Under the pieces are notes generated by a model that saw only the letters and a list, made by a program, of their open reading frames with translations, was not told where the DNA came from and did not search any database. From positions 868,001 to 932,000 of the forward strand of contig NZ_AP023410.1 of the NCBI RefSeq assembly GCF_000193495.2: a stretch of 64,000 nt of DNA, written 5' to 3'. Below, piece after piece: positions 18,263 to 28,384 of the stretch. Position numbers and translations under genes: made by a program. This stretch comes from Acetobacter aceti NBRC 14818 (GTDB taxonomy: Bacteria > Pseudomonadota > Alphaproteobacteria > Acetobacterales > Acetobacteraceae). Within the stretch, counting starts at the first letter, position 1. Each line of letters opens with the position of its first letter.

Positions 18263-18565
18263 GTCAAATTGAATAACACACGCCCCTGCCCCACGCAAAG
18301 CCATTCAGACACAAATTTTATTGCATCCATTCACACCTCTCTGCACTCTCCTCTTCCTAACAGCTTATAAACCTCATTGTTTCAGGATCAGGAGATAAGC
18401 GTTTTCCTCGGATTTCTCTCGAGCAAGTGACAGGGTCATGAAATTTTTTCCGCAGAGGCCCGTCTTATGGCTGGCATTTCTTTCGGAACAGCCCAAATAT
18501 GGTGACAGGGTCACGTTCAGGCAGCGTGGCCTTATACGCCAGACGGCGAAAGGAGTGTCTTGATC
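18263..18565. promoter_or_regulatory. clpA upstream region with repeated GTGACAGGGTCA
   Basis: This 300-bp gap holds the promoters of ffs (minus) and clpA (plus) and no gene. Two identical 12-mers GTGACAGGGTCA lie at 18427-18438 and 18502-18513, 75 bp apart. The second extends to the palindrome GTGAC-AGG-GTCAC. They may be operator half-sites for clpA control. AGGAG at 18551-18555 is the clpA ribosome site. No clpS is present in front of clpA, although that is its usual place. Confidence 0.45.
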
Positions 18566-20923
18566 ATGCTGTCACGCAATCTCGAACAGACGTTGCACCG
18601 GGCACTGACGCTGGCGGGTGAGCGGCATCATGAATACGCAACGCTTGAGCATCTTCTGATAGCTCTGATTGATGATCCGGATGCGGTAACCGTTTTCCGG
18701 GCCTGTGGCGTTGATCTGGATAAACTCCGGGGGGATCTGACCGAGTTTCTCGACAAGGATCTGGCAGGTCTGACTGCCGAACGCACGACGGAGCCGAAGC
18801 CGACCGCAGCATTTCAGCGTGTCATTCAGCGTGCCGCCATTCATGTGCAGTCTACCGGTCGCGACGAAGTCACGGGAGCCAATGTGCTGGTTGCCCTCTT
18901 TGCCGAGCGCGAGAGCCATGCTGTCTACTTCCTGCAATTGCAGGACATGACGCGCCTTGACGCGGTCAACTTCATCTCGCACGGAATCGCCAAGGCGCCG
19001 GATCGCTCAGTACGACGGAGCTCGAATGGGGCACCGACAGGCTCGGCTGAAAAAGACGAGACCGGCGGCGAAGAAAAAGGCCGGGGTTCCGCGTCCAAGA
19101 CGGGCGAAGCTCTGGCAACCTACTGCGTCGACCTCAACAAGAAGGCAGCCGAGGGCAAGATCGATTCCCTGATCGGCCGTGAGTCGGAAGTCGAGCGCAC
19201 CATTCAGATTCTATGCCGCCGCACAAAGAACAACCCGCTCTATGTGGGTGATCCGGGTGTGGGCAAGACGGCCATCGCCGAAGGTCTGGCCAAGCGAATC
19301 GTGGAAGGAGACGTTCCCGAAGTTCTGCTGAACGCCACCATCTATTCGCTCGACATGGGCACCCTGCTTGCAGGCACGCGCTACCGTGGCGACTTCGAGG
19401 AGCGTCTCAAGGCAGTCGTGCATGACCTTGAGCAGAATCCCGGCGGGATCCTGTTCATTGATGAAATCCACACTGTCATCGGTGCGGGTGCGACTTCCGG
19501 CGGTGCGATGGATGCTTCCAACCTGCTCAAGCCTGCGCTGGCTGCCGGAACGCTGCGTTGTATCGGCTCGACGACCTACAAGGAATTCCGTCAGCACTTC
19601 GAGAAAGACCGCGCCCTCGTCCGTCGCTTCCAGAAGATCGACGTCGAGGAACCGAACCTCGATGACGCCGTGAAAATCCTTCGTGGCCTGAAGACGAACT
19701 ACGAGAAACACCACAAGGTCCGCTACACGGATGACGCCATCCGTGCGGCCGTGGAACTGTCGGTCAAATATATCCACGACCGGAAGCTGCCGGACAAAGC
19801 CATCGACATCATTGACGAGGCCGGTGCGTCCCGGATGCTTCTGCCTGAAAGCAAGCGTCGGAAGACCATCACGCTCAAGGACGTGGAAGACACGATCGCC
19901 AAGATCGCCCGTATCCCCGCCAAGACCGTCTCCGCTGACGACAAGGAAGTGCTGCGGGCTCTGGAGCGTGACCTGAAGAACATGGTGTTCGGTCAGGACA
20001 AGGCCATCCAGACACTGTCGGACGCCATCAAGCTGGCGCGTGCTGGCCTGCGTGAACCCGAGAAGCCGATCGGCAACTATCTGTTCTCCGGCCCGACCGG
20101 CGTCGGCAAGACCGAAGTCGCTCGCCAGCTGGCCAGCACTCTCGGTATTGAGCTGATCCGGTTCGACATGTCCGAATACATGGAGCGCCACTCCGTCTCC
20201 CGACTGCTTGGCGCGCCTCCGGGCTATGTCGGTTTTGATCAGGGTGGTCTGCTGACGGACGCTGTGGATCAGCATCCGCACGCTGTTCTGCTTCTCGATG
20301 AAATCGAGAAGGCGCATCCGGACCTCTATAACGTGCTTCTGCAGGTTATGGATCACGGACAGCTGACTGACCACAACGGCAAGACTGTCGATTTCCGCAA
20401 CGTCATTCTCATCATGACGACCAATGCTGGTGCGGCTGATCTGAGCAAGGAGGCCATCGGTTTCGGGCGCGACACCCGTGAAGGCGAAGATCAGGAAGCG
20501 ATCAAGCGTCTGTTCACGCCGGAATTCCGTAACCGTCTTGATGCGATCATCCCGTTCGGCAATCTCCAGCCGGAAACGGTCGGTCGTGTGGTCGAAAAGT
20601 TCGTGCTTCAGCTCGAAGCGCAGCTTGCGGATCGGAACGTCACGATCGAGATGTCGTCCGCCGCCAAGGAGTGGCTGGCGGAACGCGGCTACGATCGCCT
20701 GTATGGCGCACGCCCTCTGGGCCGGGTCATTCAGGACTCGATCAAGAAGCCTCTGTCCGAAGAGCTGCTTTTCGGACGGCTGACAAAAGGTGGCGCGGTC
20801 AAGATCTCCGTCAAGGATGGCGAACTTTCGTTCGAATATCTCGAGAACGCCACGTCTTCCCCGGCTGCCGAGGCTCCGGAAGAAGGCGAGGAAAAGCAGG
20901 ATACGAACGGCCTCTCATCCTGA
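18566..20923 (+). CDS. clpA: ATP-dependent Clp protease ATP-binding subunit ClpA
   Basis: A 785-residue Hsp100 unfoldase that feeds substrates to ClpP. An N-terminal adaptor-binding domain (about 1-145) is followed by a charged linker, first AAA+ module with Walker [14 protein letters not shown] and Walker [10 protein letters not shown], and second module with [13 protein letters not shown] and [12 protein letters not shown]. An IGF-type ClpP-binding loop (AIGFGRD) is present and the ClpB-type middle coiled coil is absent, which separates it from ClpB. ATG 18566 fits the AGGAG ten bases upstream; a TTG at 18560 is also in frame. An inverted repeat follows the stop. Confidence 0.95.
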   Translation: MLSRNLEQTLHRALTLAGERHHEYATLEHLLIALIDDPDAVTVFRACGVDLDKLRGDLTEFLDKDLAGLTAERTTEPKPTAAFQRVIQRAAIHVQSTGRDEVTGANVLVALFAERESHAVYFLQLQDMTRLDAVNFISHGIAKAPDRSVRRSSNGAPTGSAEKDETGGEEKGRGSASKTGEALATYCVDLNKKAAEGKIDSLIGRESEVERTIQILCRRTKNNPLYVGDPGVGKTAIAEGLAKRIVEGDVPEVLLNATIYSLDMGTLLAGTRYRGDFEERLKAVVHDLEQNPGGILFIDEIHTVIGAGATSGGAMDASNLLKPALAAGTLRCIGSTTYKEFRQHFEKDRALVRRFQKIDVEEPNLDDAVKILRGLKTNYEKHHKVRYTDDAIRAAVELSVKYIHDRKLPDKAIDIIDEAGASRMLLPESKRRKTITLKDVEDTIAKIARIPAKTVSADDKEVLRALERDLKNMVFGQDKAIQTLSDAIKLARAGLREPEKPIGNYLFSGPTGVGKTEVARQLASTLGIELIRFDMSEYMERHSVSRLLGAPPGYVGFDQGGLLTDAVDQHPHAVLLLDEIEKAHPDLYNVLLQVMDHGQLTDHNGKTVDFRNVILIMTTNAGAADLSKEAIGFGRDTREGEDQEAIKRLFTPEFRNRLDAIIPFGNLQPETVGRVVEKFVLQLEAQLADRNVTIEMSSAAKEWLAERGYDRLYGARPLGRVIQDSIKKPLSEELLFGRLTKGGAVKISVKDGELSFEYLENATSSPAAEAPEEGEEKQDTNGLSS

Positions 20924-20931
20924 ATACAAGA

Positions 20932-20959
20932 GTGGTCCTGTTCTCAAGAGCAGGACCAC
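20932..20959 (+). terminator. Probable terminator after clpA
   Basis: GTGGTCCTG and CAGGACCAC form a 9-bp stem around a 10-base loop, 9 bp after the clpA stop. The following sequence CTTCCCTT is only weakly T-rich, so efficiency is uncertain. Confidence 0.6.
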
Positions 20960-21026
20960 CTTCCCTTGCACCGATGTGCCATAAGCGGCATTGTCCGCCC
21001 ACAACAGGCTAAGAACGAGGGAGAGG

Positions 21027-21830
21027 ATGGAGGGTAAATCAGCACGCAACGGTATTGTCCTGCACACTGAGGCAGACTTTCAGGGTCTGCGCGCCGCAGG
21101 AAAACTGGCTGCCGAAACGCTGGATATGATCACCGAGCATGTGCGTCCTGGTGTGACGACAGGTGAACTCGACACCATCATCCACGAATTCACACTCAAG
21201 AATAACGCGACACCGGCGACACTCGGCTATCGCGGCTATCCGAAATCCTCCTGCATCTCGATCAACCATGTCGTATGTCACGGCATTCCGGGCGATCGTA
21301 AACTGCTGGACGGAGACATTCTGAACATCGACGTCACCTGTATTCTTGATGGGTGGTACGGTGACACCAGCCGCATGTATATTGCAGGCAAAGCCCCCAA
21401 GAAGGCCGAAAAGCTGATTGATGTAACCTATGACTGCATGATGGCCGGCATCGAACAGGTGCGACCGGGCGCAACTCTGGGTGACATCGGCCATGCAATC
21501 CAGGTTCTCGCTGAAAAGCATCGCTATTCGGTTGTTGAGGATTTCTGTGGTCACGGTATCGGCCGCACGTTCCACAGCGCCCCGAATGTTCTCCACTATG
21601 GTGAACCGGGGACTGGTCTGGAACTGAAGGCGGGCATGGTTTTCACCATTGAGCCGATGATCAATATCGGCAAGCCGGAAGTGAAAATCCTTGAAGATGG
21701 CTGGACAGCCGTCACCCGTGATCGCTCCCTGACAGCGCAGTTCGAGCATATGCTGGGTGTCACGGAAAACGGGTATGAGATTTTTACACTCTCTCCCAAA
21801 GGCTATAAGCGGCCGCCCTACGGCGCGTGA
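21027..21830 (+). CDS. map: Methionine aminopeptidase, type I
   Basis: A 267-residue metalloprotease that removes the initiator Met from new proteins. The five metal ligands are in their expected contexts: LNIDVTCILDGWYGDTSRMY (both Asp), FCGHGIGRTFH (His), FTIEPMI (Glu) and TAQFEHM (Glu). The substrate His sits in SINHVVCHGIP. ATG 21027 is directly preceded by GAGGGAGAG, a good ribosome site; the open frame upstream has no family character. Length is standard for type Ia. Confidence 0.95.
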   Translation: MEGKSARNGIVLHTEADFQGLRAAGKLAAETLDMITEHVRPGVTTGELDTIIHEFTLKNNATPATLGYRGYPKSSCISINHVVCHGIPGDRKLLDGDILNIDVTCILDGWYGDTSRMYIAGKAPKKAEKLIDVTYDCMMAGIEQVRPGATLGDIGHAIQVLAEKHRYSVVEDFCGHGIGRTFHSAPNVLHYGEPGTGLELKAGMVFTIEPMINIGKPEVKILEDGWTAVTRDRSLTAQFEHMLGVTENGYEIFTLSPKGYKRPPYGA

Positions 21831-22095
21831 TCGGCTTTTCAGAAGCTGAAACTGTCAGCTGATATAAAGAATTTCTGGCGGTTGTCTTTGTTGGAAGCAA
21901 AACAATCGTCAGAAGCCTTTACGCATAGCGACGGCCAATAAAACAGATGCAACCACTGTTTTTCAAAAAGCAGCTCCCAAAGCCTGCTTGAAAACGCTTC
22001 ACCAGAAACCCTTCATGATTTAAAAGAGCGTGCTTCAGACGACTTTTGAAAGTCTTCTGACCTCTCCTCATTTTTCATTGAAGCAGGATCGTGCC

Positions 22096-23958
22096 GTGTT
22101 GCCTTCCGCCGTAGTCCGTATCCTCTCACGGAAGAAATACGCGCAGCCTTTCGTCTTCACGACAGGTCTCATCGCCTGTCTCAGTTTCTCCACCAATGGC
22201 TGGGCGCAGGCCTCTGCCCTCCCCGCTGGTGTGCCTGATCCACTGGCCTATACAGCATCCGTGCAATCACCTGCGTCCGACAAGCCCGTGCTGGGCCGCC
22301 ATGGAATGGTGGTCTCCGCGCAGCATCTCGCGTCCGACGTTGGTGCAAAAATACTGACGCAGGGCGGAAACGCCGCCGATGCCGCAGTGGCCGTGGGTTA
22401 CGCGCTCGCCGTGGTTTACCCGGCCGCAGGCAATATTGGTGGTGGCGGCTTCATGGTTCTGAAACCACGTCAGGGACAGGCAGTTTTCATCGATTTCCGT
22501 GAAAAAGCGCCACTCGCATCCACGCCGAACATGTTTCAGGATGCTAATGGACAGGTTATTCCCGGCCTCTCGACGGCTGGGTGGAAAGCTGTGGCCGTTC
22601 CGGGAACCGTGGCTGGTCTCGAATATGTAAGGCAACGCTGGGGCCATCTCTCCCGCGCCAAACTCATGGAACCCGCCATTCGTCTGGCACGGGAGGGCTT
22701 TGTTCTGGAGGAAGGCGACGTCGCCCTGCTTCGTCCCTTTGAAAAGGAATTCCGCGCTGATCCTGTTGTCAGCAGGATCTTTCTGCGACCGGACGGTCAG
22801 TCCTTCCGTCCCGGCGATCGTCTCGTGCAGACCGATCTCGCCAACTCCCTTTCAGAAATCGCCCGTCACGGTGAGAATATCTTTTACAAAGGCAGCATCG
22901 CCCGTCGGGTAGTCGACGCCAGCAAGCGCAATGGCGGCATTCTGGAAATGGCAGATTTCGGTCGTTACAAACCTCGCGTTATGCCGCCGCTGACCTGCTC
23001 TTATCGCGGCTATCACATCGACACGGCACCCCCGCCGAGCGGCGGTGGTATCGCTCTGTGTGAAATGCTGACGATCCTATCCGGTTATGATCTCGGCGCA
23101 GAAGGACTGCACAGCACCCCAGCGCTCCGCCAGCAGATCGAAGCCATGCGTCACGCCTATTCAGACCGGCGCGATCTGGGTGATCCGGCTTTTGTCGCCA
23201 ATCCCGTCGATCATCTTCTGGACCCGGCCTATGCCGTGCAGATCCGTGGGGGCCTGCCGCAGTCCGGTGCCGTAAAATCAGAGACCCTGACAGCAGGTTC
23301 TCCTGTTCCTGCCACGTCCACAGCGCCCTCCTCGCCTTCTGTCGACAGGGAAAAACACGAAACCACGCAATTCTCGGTCATGGATTCTTCCGGACTGGCT
23401 GTTTCCACCACTTACACACTCAACGGATGGTTTGGAGCACGGGTCATCGCGCCGGGAACGGGTTTTTTCCTGAACGACGAGATGGATGATTTCTCCGCCA
23501 AACCCGGTGCGCCTAACATGTTCGGCATTGTCGGCAGTCAGGCGAACGCCATTCAGCCCGGCAAAACCCCCCTCTCTTCCATGACGCCAACCATCGTTTC
23601 CAAGGACGGAAAGACGGTCATGGTCATCGGCAGCCCCGGCGGTTCGCGCATCCCCACCATCGTGCTGTCTGTCATTACCGGCGTGATCGACTATCACCTG
23701 AACATCCAGCAGGCCATTGATCTGCCGCGCTTTCATGAACAGTGGGAACCTTCAACCATTGAAGTCGAAAAGGGCGCGGTCGATACCGCTGTCGCAAAGG
23801 CTCTGAACGAACAGGGGTATGTTTTTCGTGATCATGCGGCATGGGGCATGCCGGAAGGTATTGTCACGGGCGCTCTCGCTGCCAACCGCAACGAACAGAC
23901 GCTCCTGTCCGGGGGTGCGGACCATCGTCATCCGGGAGGTGCTGCGGTCGGCGAGTGA
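22096..23958 (+). CDS. ggt: Gamma-glutamyltransferase (periplasmic)
   Basis: A precursor of about 620 residues that hydrolyses or transfers the gamma-glutamyl group of glutathione after self-cleavage into two subunits. The GTG at 22096 has CAGGA seven bases upstream and gives a neat signal peptide: basic RKK, the hydrophobic stretch FVFTTGLIACLSFS, and an AQA cleavage site. A GTG at 22030 would make an unusually long N-terminus. The autocatalytic nucleophile is Thr about 423, in TTQFSV. Further motifs are GGNAADAAVAVGYAL, GGGGFMVL, FREKAP, NDEMDDF and PLSSMTPTIV. The gene is monocistronic. Confidence 0.92.
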   Translation: MLPSAVVRILSRKKYAQPFVFTTGLIACLSFSTNGWAQASALPAGVPDPLAYTASVQSPASDKPVLGRHGMVVSAQHLASDVGAKILTQGGNAADAAVAVGYALAVVYPAAGNIGGGGFMVLKPRQGQAVFIDFREKAPLASTPNMFQDANGQVIPGLSTAGWKAVAVPGTVAGLEYVRQRWGHLSRAKLMEPAIRLAREGFVLEEGDVALLRPFEKEFRADPVVSRIFLRPDGQSFRPGDRLVQTDLANSLSEIARHGENIFYKGSIARRVVDASKRNGGILEMADFGRYKPRVMPPLTCSYRGYHIDTAPPPSGGGIALCEMLTILSGYDLGAEGLHSTPALRQQIEAMRHAYSDRRDLGDPAFVANPVDHLLDPAYAVQIRGGLPQSGAVKSETLTAGSPVPATSTAPSSPSVDREKHETTQFSVMDSSGLAVSTTYTLNGWFGARVIAPGTGFFLNDEMDDFSAKPGAPNMFGIVGSQANAIQPGKTPLSSMTPTIVSKDGKTVMVIGSPGGSRIPTIVLSVITGVIDYHLNIQQAIDLPRFHEQWEPSTIEVEKGAVDTAVAKALNEQGYVFRDHAAWGMPEGIVTGALAANRNEQTLLSGGADHRHPGGAAVGE

Positions 23959-24106
23959 AAACATTCGCCCCGAATTAAGGTAGCTCTCCTCGCCTTGGGA
24001 CTAGTGCAACGTCGGCGCGGATGCTACTGACGCCCCAAAGAGAGCGGTGAACAAGGGTTTGCCGCTTTTCCATTCCGACCACCGCAGAAACCCGGAGAGA
24101 ATGCGC

Positions 24107-25348
24107 ATGGCCCCGGCCGAAGGCACCCGACAGATCAAGAAGGTCGTTCTGGCCTATTCAGGCGGCCTCGATACTTCAGTCATCCTGCGGTGGCTCCAGA
24201 CCACTTACGGCTGCGAAGTCGTAACCTTCACGGCCGACCTCGGTCAGGGTGAAGAGCTGGAACCGGCCCGCAAGAAGGCCGAAATGTTCGGCGTGAAGGA
24301 AATCTTCGTCGAGGATCTGCGCGAGACCTTCGTGAAGGACTTCGTGTTCCCGATGTTCCGGGCGAATGCGCTGTATGAAGGCCAGTATCTTCTCGGCACT
24401 TCCATCGCCCGTCCGCTGATCGCCCAGCGTCAGATCGAGATTGCCGAGCAGGTCGGTGCTGACGCCGTGGCGCATGGCGCAACCGGCAAGGGTAACGATC
24501 AGGTCCGCTTCGAGTTGGCCTATTATGCGCTGAAGCCCGACATCACCGTGATTGCGCCGTGGCGTGAGTGGGATCTGACATCCCGCACCCGTCTGCTGGC
24601 GTTCGCGGAAGAGCATCAGATTCCCGTGACCCGCGACAAGCGTGGCGAAGCCCCGTTCTCGGTGGATGCAAACCTTCTGCACTCCTCTTCCGAAGGCAAG
24701 ATCCTCGAAGATCCCGCCGTCGGGCCGGAAGAGATTGTCTTCCAGCGCACCATCTCGCCGGAAGCCGCTCCGGATGTCGCGACCGAAATCACCATCGATT
24801 TCGTTTCGGGTGACCCGGTTGCGATCAATGGCGTGGCCATGTCTCCGGCCACCCTGCTGACCAAGCTGAACGAACTCGGCAAGGCCAACGGTATCGGTCG
24901 TCTGGATCTGGTCGAAAACCGTTTTGTCGGCATGAAGTCACGCGGCATCTATGAGACGCCGGGCGGCACAATCCTGCTGACGGCTCACCGCAGCATCGAA
25001 TCCATCACGCTCGACCGCGAGGCCATGCACCTCAAGGACAGCCTGATGCCGAAATATGCCGAGATCATCTATAACGGCTTCTGGTTCTCGCCGGAGCGCC
25101 GCATGTTGCAGGCTCTGATCGACACGTCCCAGCATTCCGTAACGGGTCGCGTGCGTCTGAAACTCTACAAGGGCAACGTGATCTGCGTGGGCCGTGAAAG
25201 CCCGAACAGCCTGTATGACACCCGCGTCGTCACCTTTGAGGATGACGAGGGCGCTTACAACCAGCAGGATGCTCAGGGCTTCATCAAGCTCAATGCCCTG
25301 CGCCTGCGTCTGGGTGGTCAGATCGGTCGACGAGGGGGCGCGCTCTAA
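24107..25348 (+). CDS. argG: Argininosuccinate synthase
   Basis: A 413-residue enzyme joining citrulline and aspartate with ATP in arginine synthesis. The ATP-binding motif [14 protein letters not shown] is at residues 13-26. [13 protein letters not shown] and [14 protein letters not shown] are family signatures. The start at 24107 is chosen because GGAGAG lies about seven bases upstream; ATG 24101 would be too close. Arginine made by this pathway is one source of agmatine, relevant to the ureohydrolase at 42.2 kb, although no agmatine-forming enzyme is in the window. Confidence 0.95.
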   Translation: MAPAEGTRQIKKVVLAYSGGLDTSVILRWLQTTYGCEVVTFTADLGQGEELEPARKKAEMFGVKEIFVEDLRETFVKDFVFPMFRANALYEGQYLLGTSIARPLIAQRQIEIAEQVGADAVAHGATGKGNDQVRFELAYYALKPDITVIAPWREWDLTSRTRLLAFAEEHQIPVTRDKRGEAPFSVDANLLHSSSEGKILEDPAVGPEEIVFQRTISPEAAPDVATEITIDFVSGDPVAINGVAMSPATLLTKLNELGKANGIGRLDLVENRFVGMKSRGIYETPGGTILLTAHRSIESITLDREAMHLKDSLMPKYAEIIYNGFWFSPERRMLQALIDTSQHSVTGRVRLKLYKGNVICVGRESPNSLYDTRVVTFEDDEGAYNQQDAQGFIKLNALRLRLGGQIGRRGGAL

Positions 25349-25403
25349 GGCGCGTCTCTGCGATCTGAATGACAATCCTGACACTAGTTTCGAGGGAATA
25401 GCT

Positions 25404-25901
25404 GTGCGTTCTTCACTGACTTCAATCCGTCTCCGTACCCTGCTTCTGGGCGGACTGCTCTGCCTGCCGATCGTGGGATGCAGTCATGAGGATCAGGAAC
25501 TGACGCCTGAGCAGATCATGCAGAAGGAGATTTCCCAGCCGGGCGTAAAGGTTCTTCCGGACGGACTGGCTTACAAGGTTCTGGCATCCGGGCCGAAAGA
25601 TGGTCCTTCCCCCGTCAAGGGCGACAGCATGATGCTGATCTATGAAGGCCGCCTGCCGGACGGATCGATCTTCGACAGCTCCGACCAGCACGGTCAGGGC
25701 GCTTATATGCGCATGCCTCTGGACGGTCTGGTGCAGGGATGGATGGAAGCGCTTCCCATGATGCATGTGGGTGATACCTGGATGCTCTATGTCCCGGCCA
25801 AGCTGGGCTACGGCAAGCGTGAGATGGGTATCATCCCTTCAAACAGCCCGCTGATCTTCAAGATCCAGCTGCTTGGCGTCGAACACGGCGGACAGCAGTA
25901 A
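25404..25901 (+). CDS. FKBP-type peptidyl-prolyl isomerase lipoprotein
   Basis: A 165-residue protein folding factor. A GTG start follows GAGGGA with good spacing. The N-terminus is a lipoprotein signal ending in the lipobox PIVGC, so the mature protein is membrane-anchored. A short helical linker (ELTPEQIMQKEI) precedes one FKBP domain with VKGDSMMLIYEGRLPDGSIFDSS, PLDGLVQGWMEALPMM and a YVPAKLGYG segment, and ending in FKIQLLGV. It starts 55 bp after argG and is followed by a strong terminator. Confidence 0.88.
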   Translation: MRSSLTSIRLRTLLLGGLLCLPIVGCSHEDQELTPEQIMQKEISQPGVKVLPDGLAYKVLASGPKDGPSPVKGDSMMLIYEGRLPDGSIFDSSDQHGQGAYMRMPLDGLVQGWMEALPMMHVGDTWMLYVPAKLGYGKREMGIIPSNSPLIFKIQLLGVEHGGQQ

Positions 25902-25905
25902 ACCG

Positions 25906-25932
25906 AAAGGCCGGGTCTCTGACCCGGCCTTT
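25906..25932. terminator. Bidirectional terminator
   Basis: A perfect 12-bp stem AAAGGCCGGGTC around a 3-base loop separates two convergent genes. The A and T ends of the stem let it act on both strands. Confidence 0.88.
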
Positions 25933-25945
25933 CTCGTTCTGGCAC

Positions 25946-26221
25946 TCAGCTCTTTTTGCTGGCGGATTTCTTTCCGGATTTCTTCTCAGGAAACATTGCC
26001 TTGCAGGCTGGGCTGAGCTTATCGCGTTTAGATTGCAGGCAGGCCGCGATCTTTTTCTCATTGGGGATCGAAAGCATGCAGAACTTCAGGGCATCCCCCT
26101 TGCAGGCTGCTGTCTGCTCTTCCCGCGTTGCAGCAAATACGGTTGTCGGCGAGACCGCTGACACCAGAAGTCCGCAAGTCGCCACGAAAAAAAGGTGCCT
26201 GTAGGATGTAATAGGATTCAC
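25946..26221 (-). CDS. Small secreted cysteine-rich repeat protein
   Basis: A 91-residue protein with a clear signal peptide ending in VFAA. The mature part has four cysteines in the pattern AACKGDALKFC, IAACLQSKRDKLSPAC, which resembles one Golgi-glycoprotein/FGFR Cys-rich repeat as found in short alphaproteobacterial secreted proteins. The C-terminus is a Lys/Ser-rich tail (KKSGKKSASKKS). The role is unknown. It is convergent with the FKBP gene and divergent from the cytochrome gene. Confidence 0.7.
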   Translation of the reverse strand: MNPITSYRHLFFVATCGLLVSAVSPTTVFAATREEQTAACKGDALKFCMLSIPNEKKIAACLQSKRDKLSPACKAMFPEKKSGKKSASKKS

Positions 26222-26298
26222 TCAGAATTCCTTTCATGCTCCAGAGTGGCGCAGCATGTCCCCTGAAACCAGAACCTCCGGATATTCAAGCAAGTTTC

Positions 26299-26781
26299 AT
26301 GCGTTTGTTCTTCCATACCATCTCTGCACGAAAAAAGCTGGTTTTCCTTCTGGCGCTTCTCGTGCTTCCCGGCGGATGCTCCCGGCACAAAAGCCCCCGC
26401 TATCTGTATGGTTCCAACTGCGGCATCTGCCATCACGGTGGAGAAGGCATGGCTGGCTCTGTACCGCCCCTGAGCGGAAGAATTGACCGCATCGCAGCGA
26501 CCCCCGAAGGGCGTGTCTATCTGGCTTCTGTTCTCATGAACGGGGTCAGTGGTCCGATCAGGGCCGCAGGCGTGCCTTACAGGGCAGAAATGCCGCTCTT
26601 CCGGTATCTTTCAGATGAGGAAGCAGCCACCATCCTGTCATGGCTCTCACAGCAGGGTGAGACAAAACCGGCTCCCACAATCACACGGGAAGACATCGCC
26701 GCAGCCCGGGCGCACCGGATTTCGGCGGGAGACGTTGCAGATATGCGGGCGAAACTCGACCTGAAACATCCTCTGCCGTAA
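26299..26781 (+). CDS. c-type cytochrome lipoprotein
   Basis: A 160-residue protein with a lipoprotein signal (ARKKLVFLLALLVLPGGC) and a haem-binding CGICH at mature residue about 12. An axial Met is plausible in AEMPLFRYLSDEEAATILSWL, the usual C-terminal class I cytochrome c helix. Such membrane-anchored monohaem proteins carry electrons in the periplasm, for example for dehydrogenases of acetic acid bacteria. The ATG at 26299 is chosen because it gives a normal signal peptide; an upstream start at 26236 would add 21 odd residues. The partner enzyme is not in the window. Confidence 0.8.
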   Translation: MRLFFHTISARKKLVFLLALLVLPGGCSRHKSPRYLYGSNCGICHHGGEGMAGSVPPLSGRIDRIAATPEGRVYLASVLMNGVSGPIRAAGVPYRAEMPLFRYLSDEEAATILSWLSQQGETKPAPTITREDIAAARAHRISAGDVADMRAKLDLKHPLP

Positions 26782-26824
26782 GACAGGGGCAGACTGTCGC
26801 GACCTAGGGATCTGAGCAGCAAGA

Positions 26825-27820
26825 ATGACACGTGTATTTTCCGGCATCCAGCCGACCGGTATTCCTCACCTCGGCAACTATCTCGGTGCGATCCAGAACT
26901 GGGTTGCGTTGCAGGCAGACCATGAATGCATCTTCTGCCTGGTTGATCTTCATGCACTGACAGTCTGGCAAAACCCTGCTGATCTGATCGTGCAGACCCG
27001 TCAGCAAACCGCCGTGCTGCTCGCCTCCGGGATCGACGCCGAAAAACACATCCTGTTCAACCAGTCCGCTGTCAGCGCCCATACCCGGCTGGGATGGATC
27101 TTCAACTGTGTGGCCCGTCTTGGCTGGCTCAACCGGATGACCCAGTTCAAGGACAAGGCAGGCAAGGACCGGGAGAACCATTCCGCCGGTCTGTATGTCT
27201 ATCCCAACCTGATGGCCGCCGACATTCTGGCCTACAAGGCCGTGAAGGTTCCCGTGGGCGATGACCAGCGCCAGCACCTCGAACTGGCCAACGACATCGT
27301 CAAGAAGTTCAATCACGACTACGAAATCGATTTCTTTCAGGAGATCGAAGCTCTCATTCCGCCGCAGGCCGCGCGCGTGATGAGCCTGCGGGATGGCTCC
27401 AAAAAAATGTCCAAATCCGATCCATCGGCACAGAGCCGTATCGATCTGACAGACGACGCGGATACGATTGCCCTCAAGATCCGCCGCGCCAAAACCGATC
27501 CGGAGCCCCTGCCCTCCTCCATCGAAGGACTGGTGGACCGGCCCGAAGCCCGCAATCTTGTCGGCCTGTATGCAGCCTTGAGCAATCTGACGCCGGAGCA
27601 GGTTCTTTCCCAGCATGGCGGCGAAGGCTTCGGTCCTTTCAAGAAAGCGCTGGCCGATGTCATGATCGCCCGTATTGAACCGATTGCGAAAGAGACCACC
27701 CGTCTGCTCGAAGATACCGACCATCTCGATCATGTGCTCCGCACCGGAGCCGCACGGGCTGCGGCCATCGCCAATCCGATCGTGGATGAGGTGGAGCGGA
27801 TTGTCGGTCTGCTGAAATAA
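26825..27820 (+). CDS. trpS: Tryptophanyl-tRNA synthetase
   Basis: A 331-residue class I aminoacyl-tRNA synthetase. It shows the HIGH-like PTGIPHLGNYLGAI at residues 10-23, the tryptophan-site region LVDLHALT, YVYPNLMAADILAYKA, VPVGDDQRQHLELA and KMSKSDPSA. Length matches bacterial TrpRS. It is followed after 17 bp by pncC, likely co-transcribed. Confidence 0.96.
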   Translation: MTRVFSGIQPTGIPHLGNYLGAIQNWVALQADHECIFCLVDLHALTVWQNPADLIVQTRQQTAVLLASGIDAEKHILFNQSAVSAHTRLGWIFNCVARLGWLNRMTQFKDKAGKDRENHSAGLYVYPNLMAADILAYKAVKVPVGDDQRQHLELANDIVKKFNHDYEIDFFQEIEALIPPQAARVMSLRDGSKKMSKSDPSAQSRIDLTDDADTIALKIRRAKTDPEPLPSSIEGLVDRPEARNLVGLYAALSNLTPEQVLSQHGGEGFGPFKKALADVMIARIEPIAKETTRLLEDTDHLDHVLRTGAARAAAIANPIVDEVERIVGLLK

Positions 27821-27837
27821 CATCCGGAGCAACAGCC

Positions 27838-28335
27838 ATGACAGCCATCCTGCCTGCTGAAGTGCTTGAAAAGTCCGCCACGGTTCTTGAGCAACTGAAA
27901 GCGGCAGGGTTGATGGTCGTCACGGCCGAAAGCTGCACCGGCGGTCTGGTGGCGGGAGCGCTTACGGCTCACGCTGGTTCATCTGCGGCGGTAGCCGGTG
28001 GATTTGTGACCTACTCGAATGCGATGAAGCAGGCGGCGCTCGGCGTGCCGGAGGACATGCTCGCTCAGAGGGGTGCCGTCAGCGAACAGGTGGCGCGGTC
28101 AATGGCAGAAGGTGCTCTTGCCCATGCACCGGGAGCAGACATTGCCGTCTCCCTGACAGGCGTCGCCGGGCCGGATGGCGGCAGTGAGGCGAAGCCGGTC
28201 GGGCTTGTCTGGTTCGGCCTGAAACGCGCTGGCAAGCCGCCCCTTACGCAGAAGCAGATCTTTGGTGGAAACCGAACGGAAGTCCGTGCGCAGGCCGTTC
28301 TGCACGCCTTGCAAATGATACAGGACAGTCTCTGA
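27838..28335 (+). CDS. pncC: CinA C-terminal family nicotinamide-nucleotide amidohydrolase
   Basis: A 165-residue stand-alone CinA C-terminal domain. PncC deamidates nicotinamide mononucleotide to nicotinate mononucleotide in NAD recycling. Signatures are VVTAESCTGGLVAGALTAH, GGFVTYSNAMKQAALGV, GAVSEQVARSMAEGAL and the run ending SLTGVAGPDGG. GGAG lies upstream of the ATG. The N-terminal CinA domain is absent, as in E. coli YgaD. Confidence 0.9.
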   Translation: MTAILPAEVLEKSATVLEQLKAAGLMVVTAESCTGGLVAGALTAHAGSSAAVAGGFVTYSNAMKQAALGVPEDMLAQRGAVSEQVARSMAEGALAHAPGADIAVSLTGVAGPDGGSEAKPVGLVWFGLKRAGKPPLTQKQIFGGNRTEVRAQAVLHALQMIQDSL

Positions 28336-28384
28336 ATTTTCTGTCTGGCGTCTCGCGCACCAACGACTGCCCTTCCAAACAAAC

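Noticed and set aside
19211-20374. A 387-codon frame antisense to clpA
   Set aside because: Shadow of clpA; no start context and no recognisable protein features.
26804-27832. A 342-codon frame antisense to trpS
   Set aside because: Covers trpS completely on the other strand; trpS motifs are intact.
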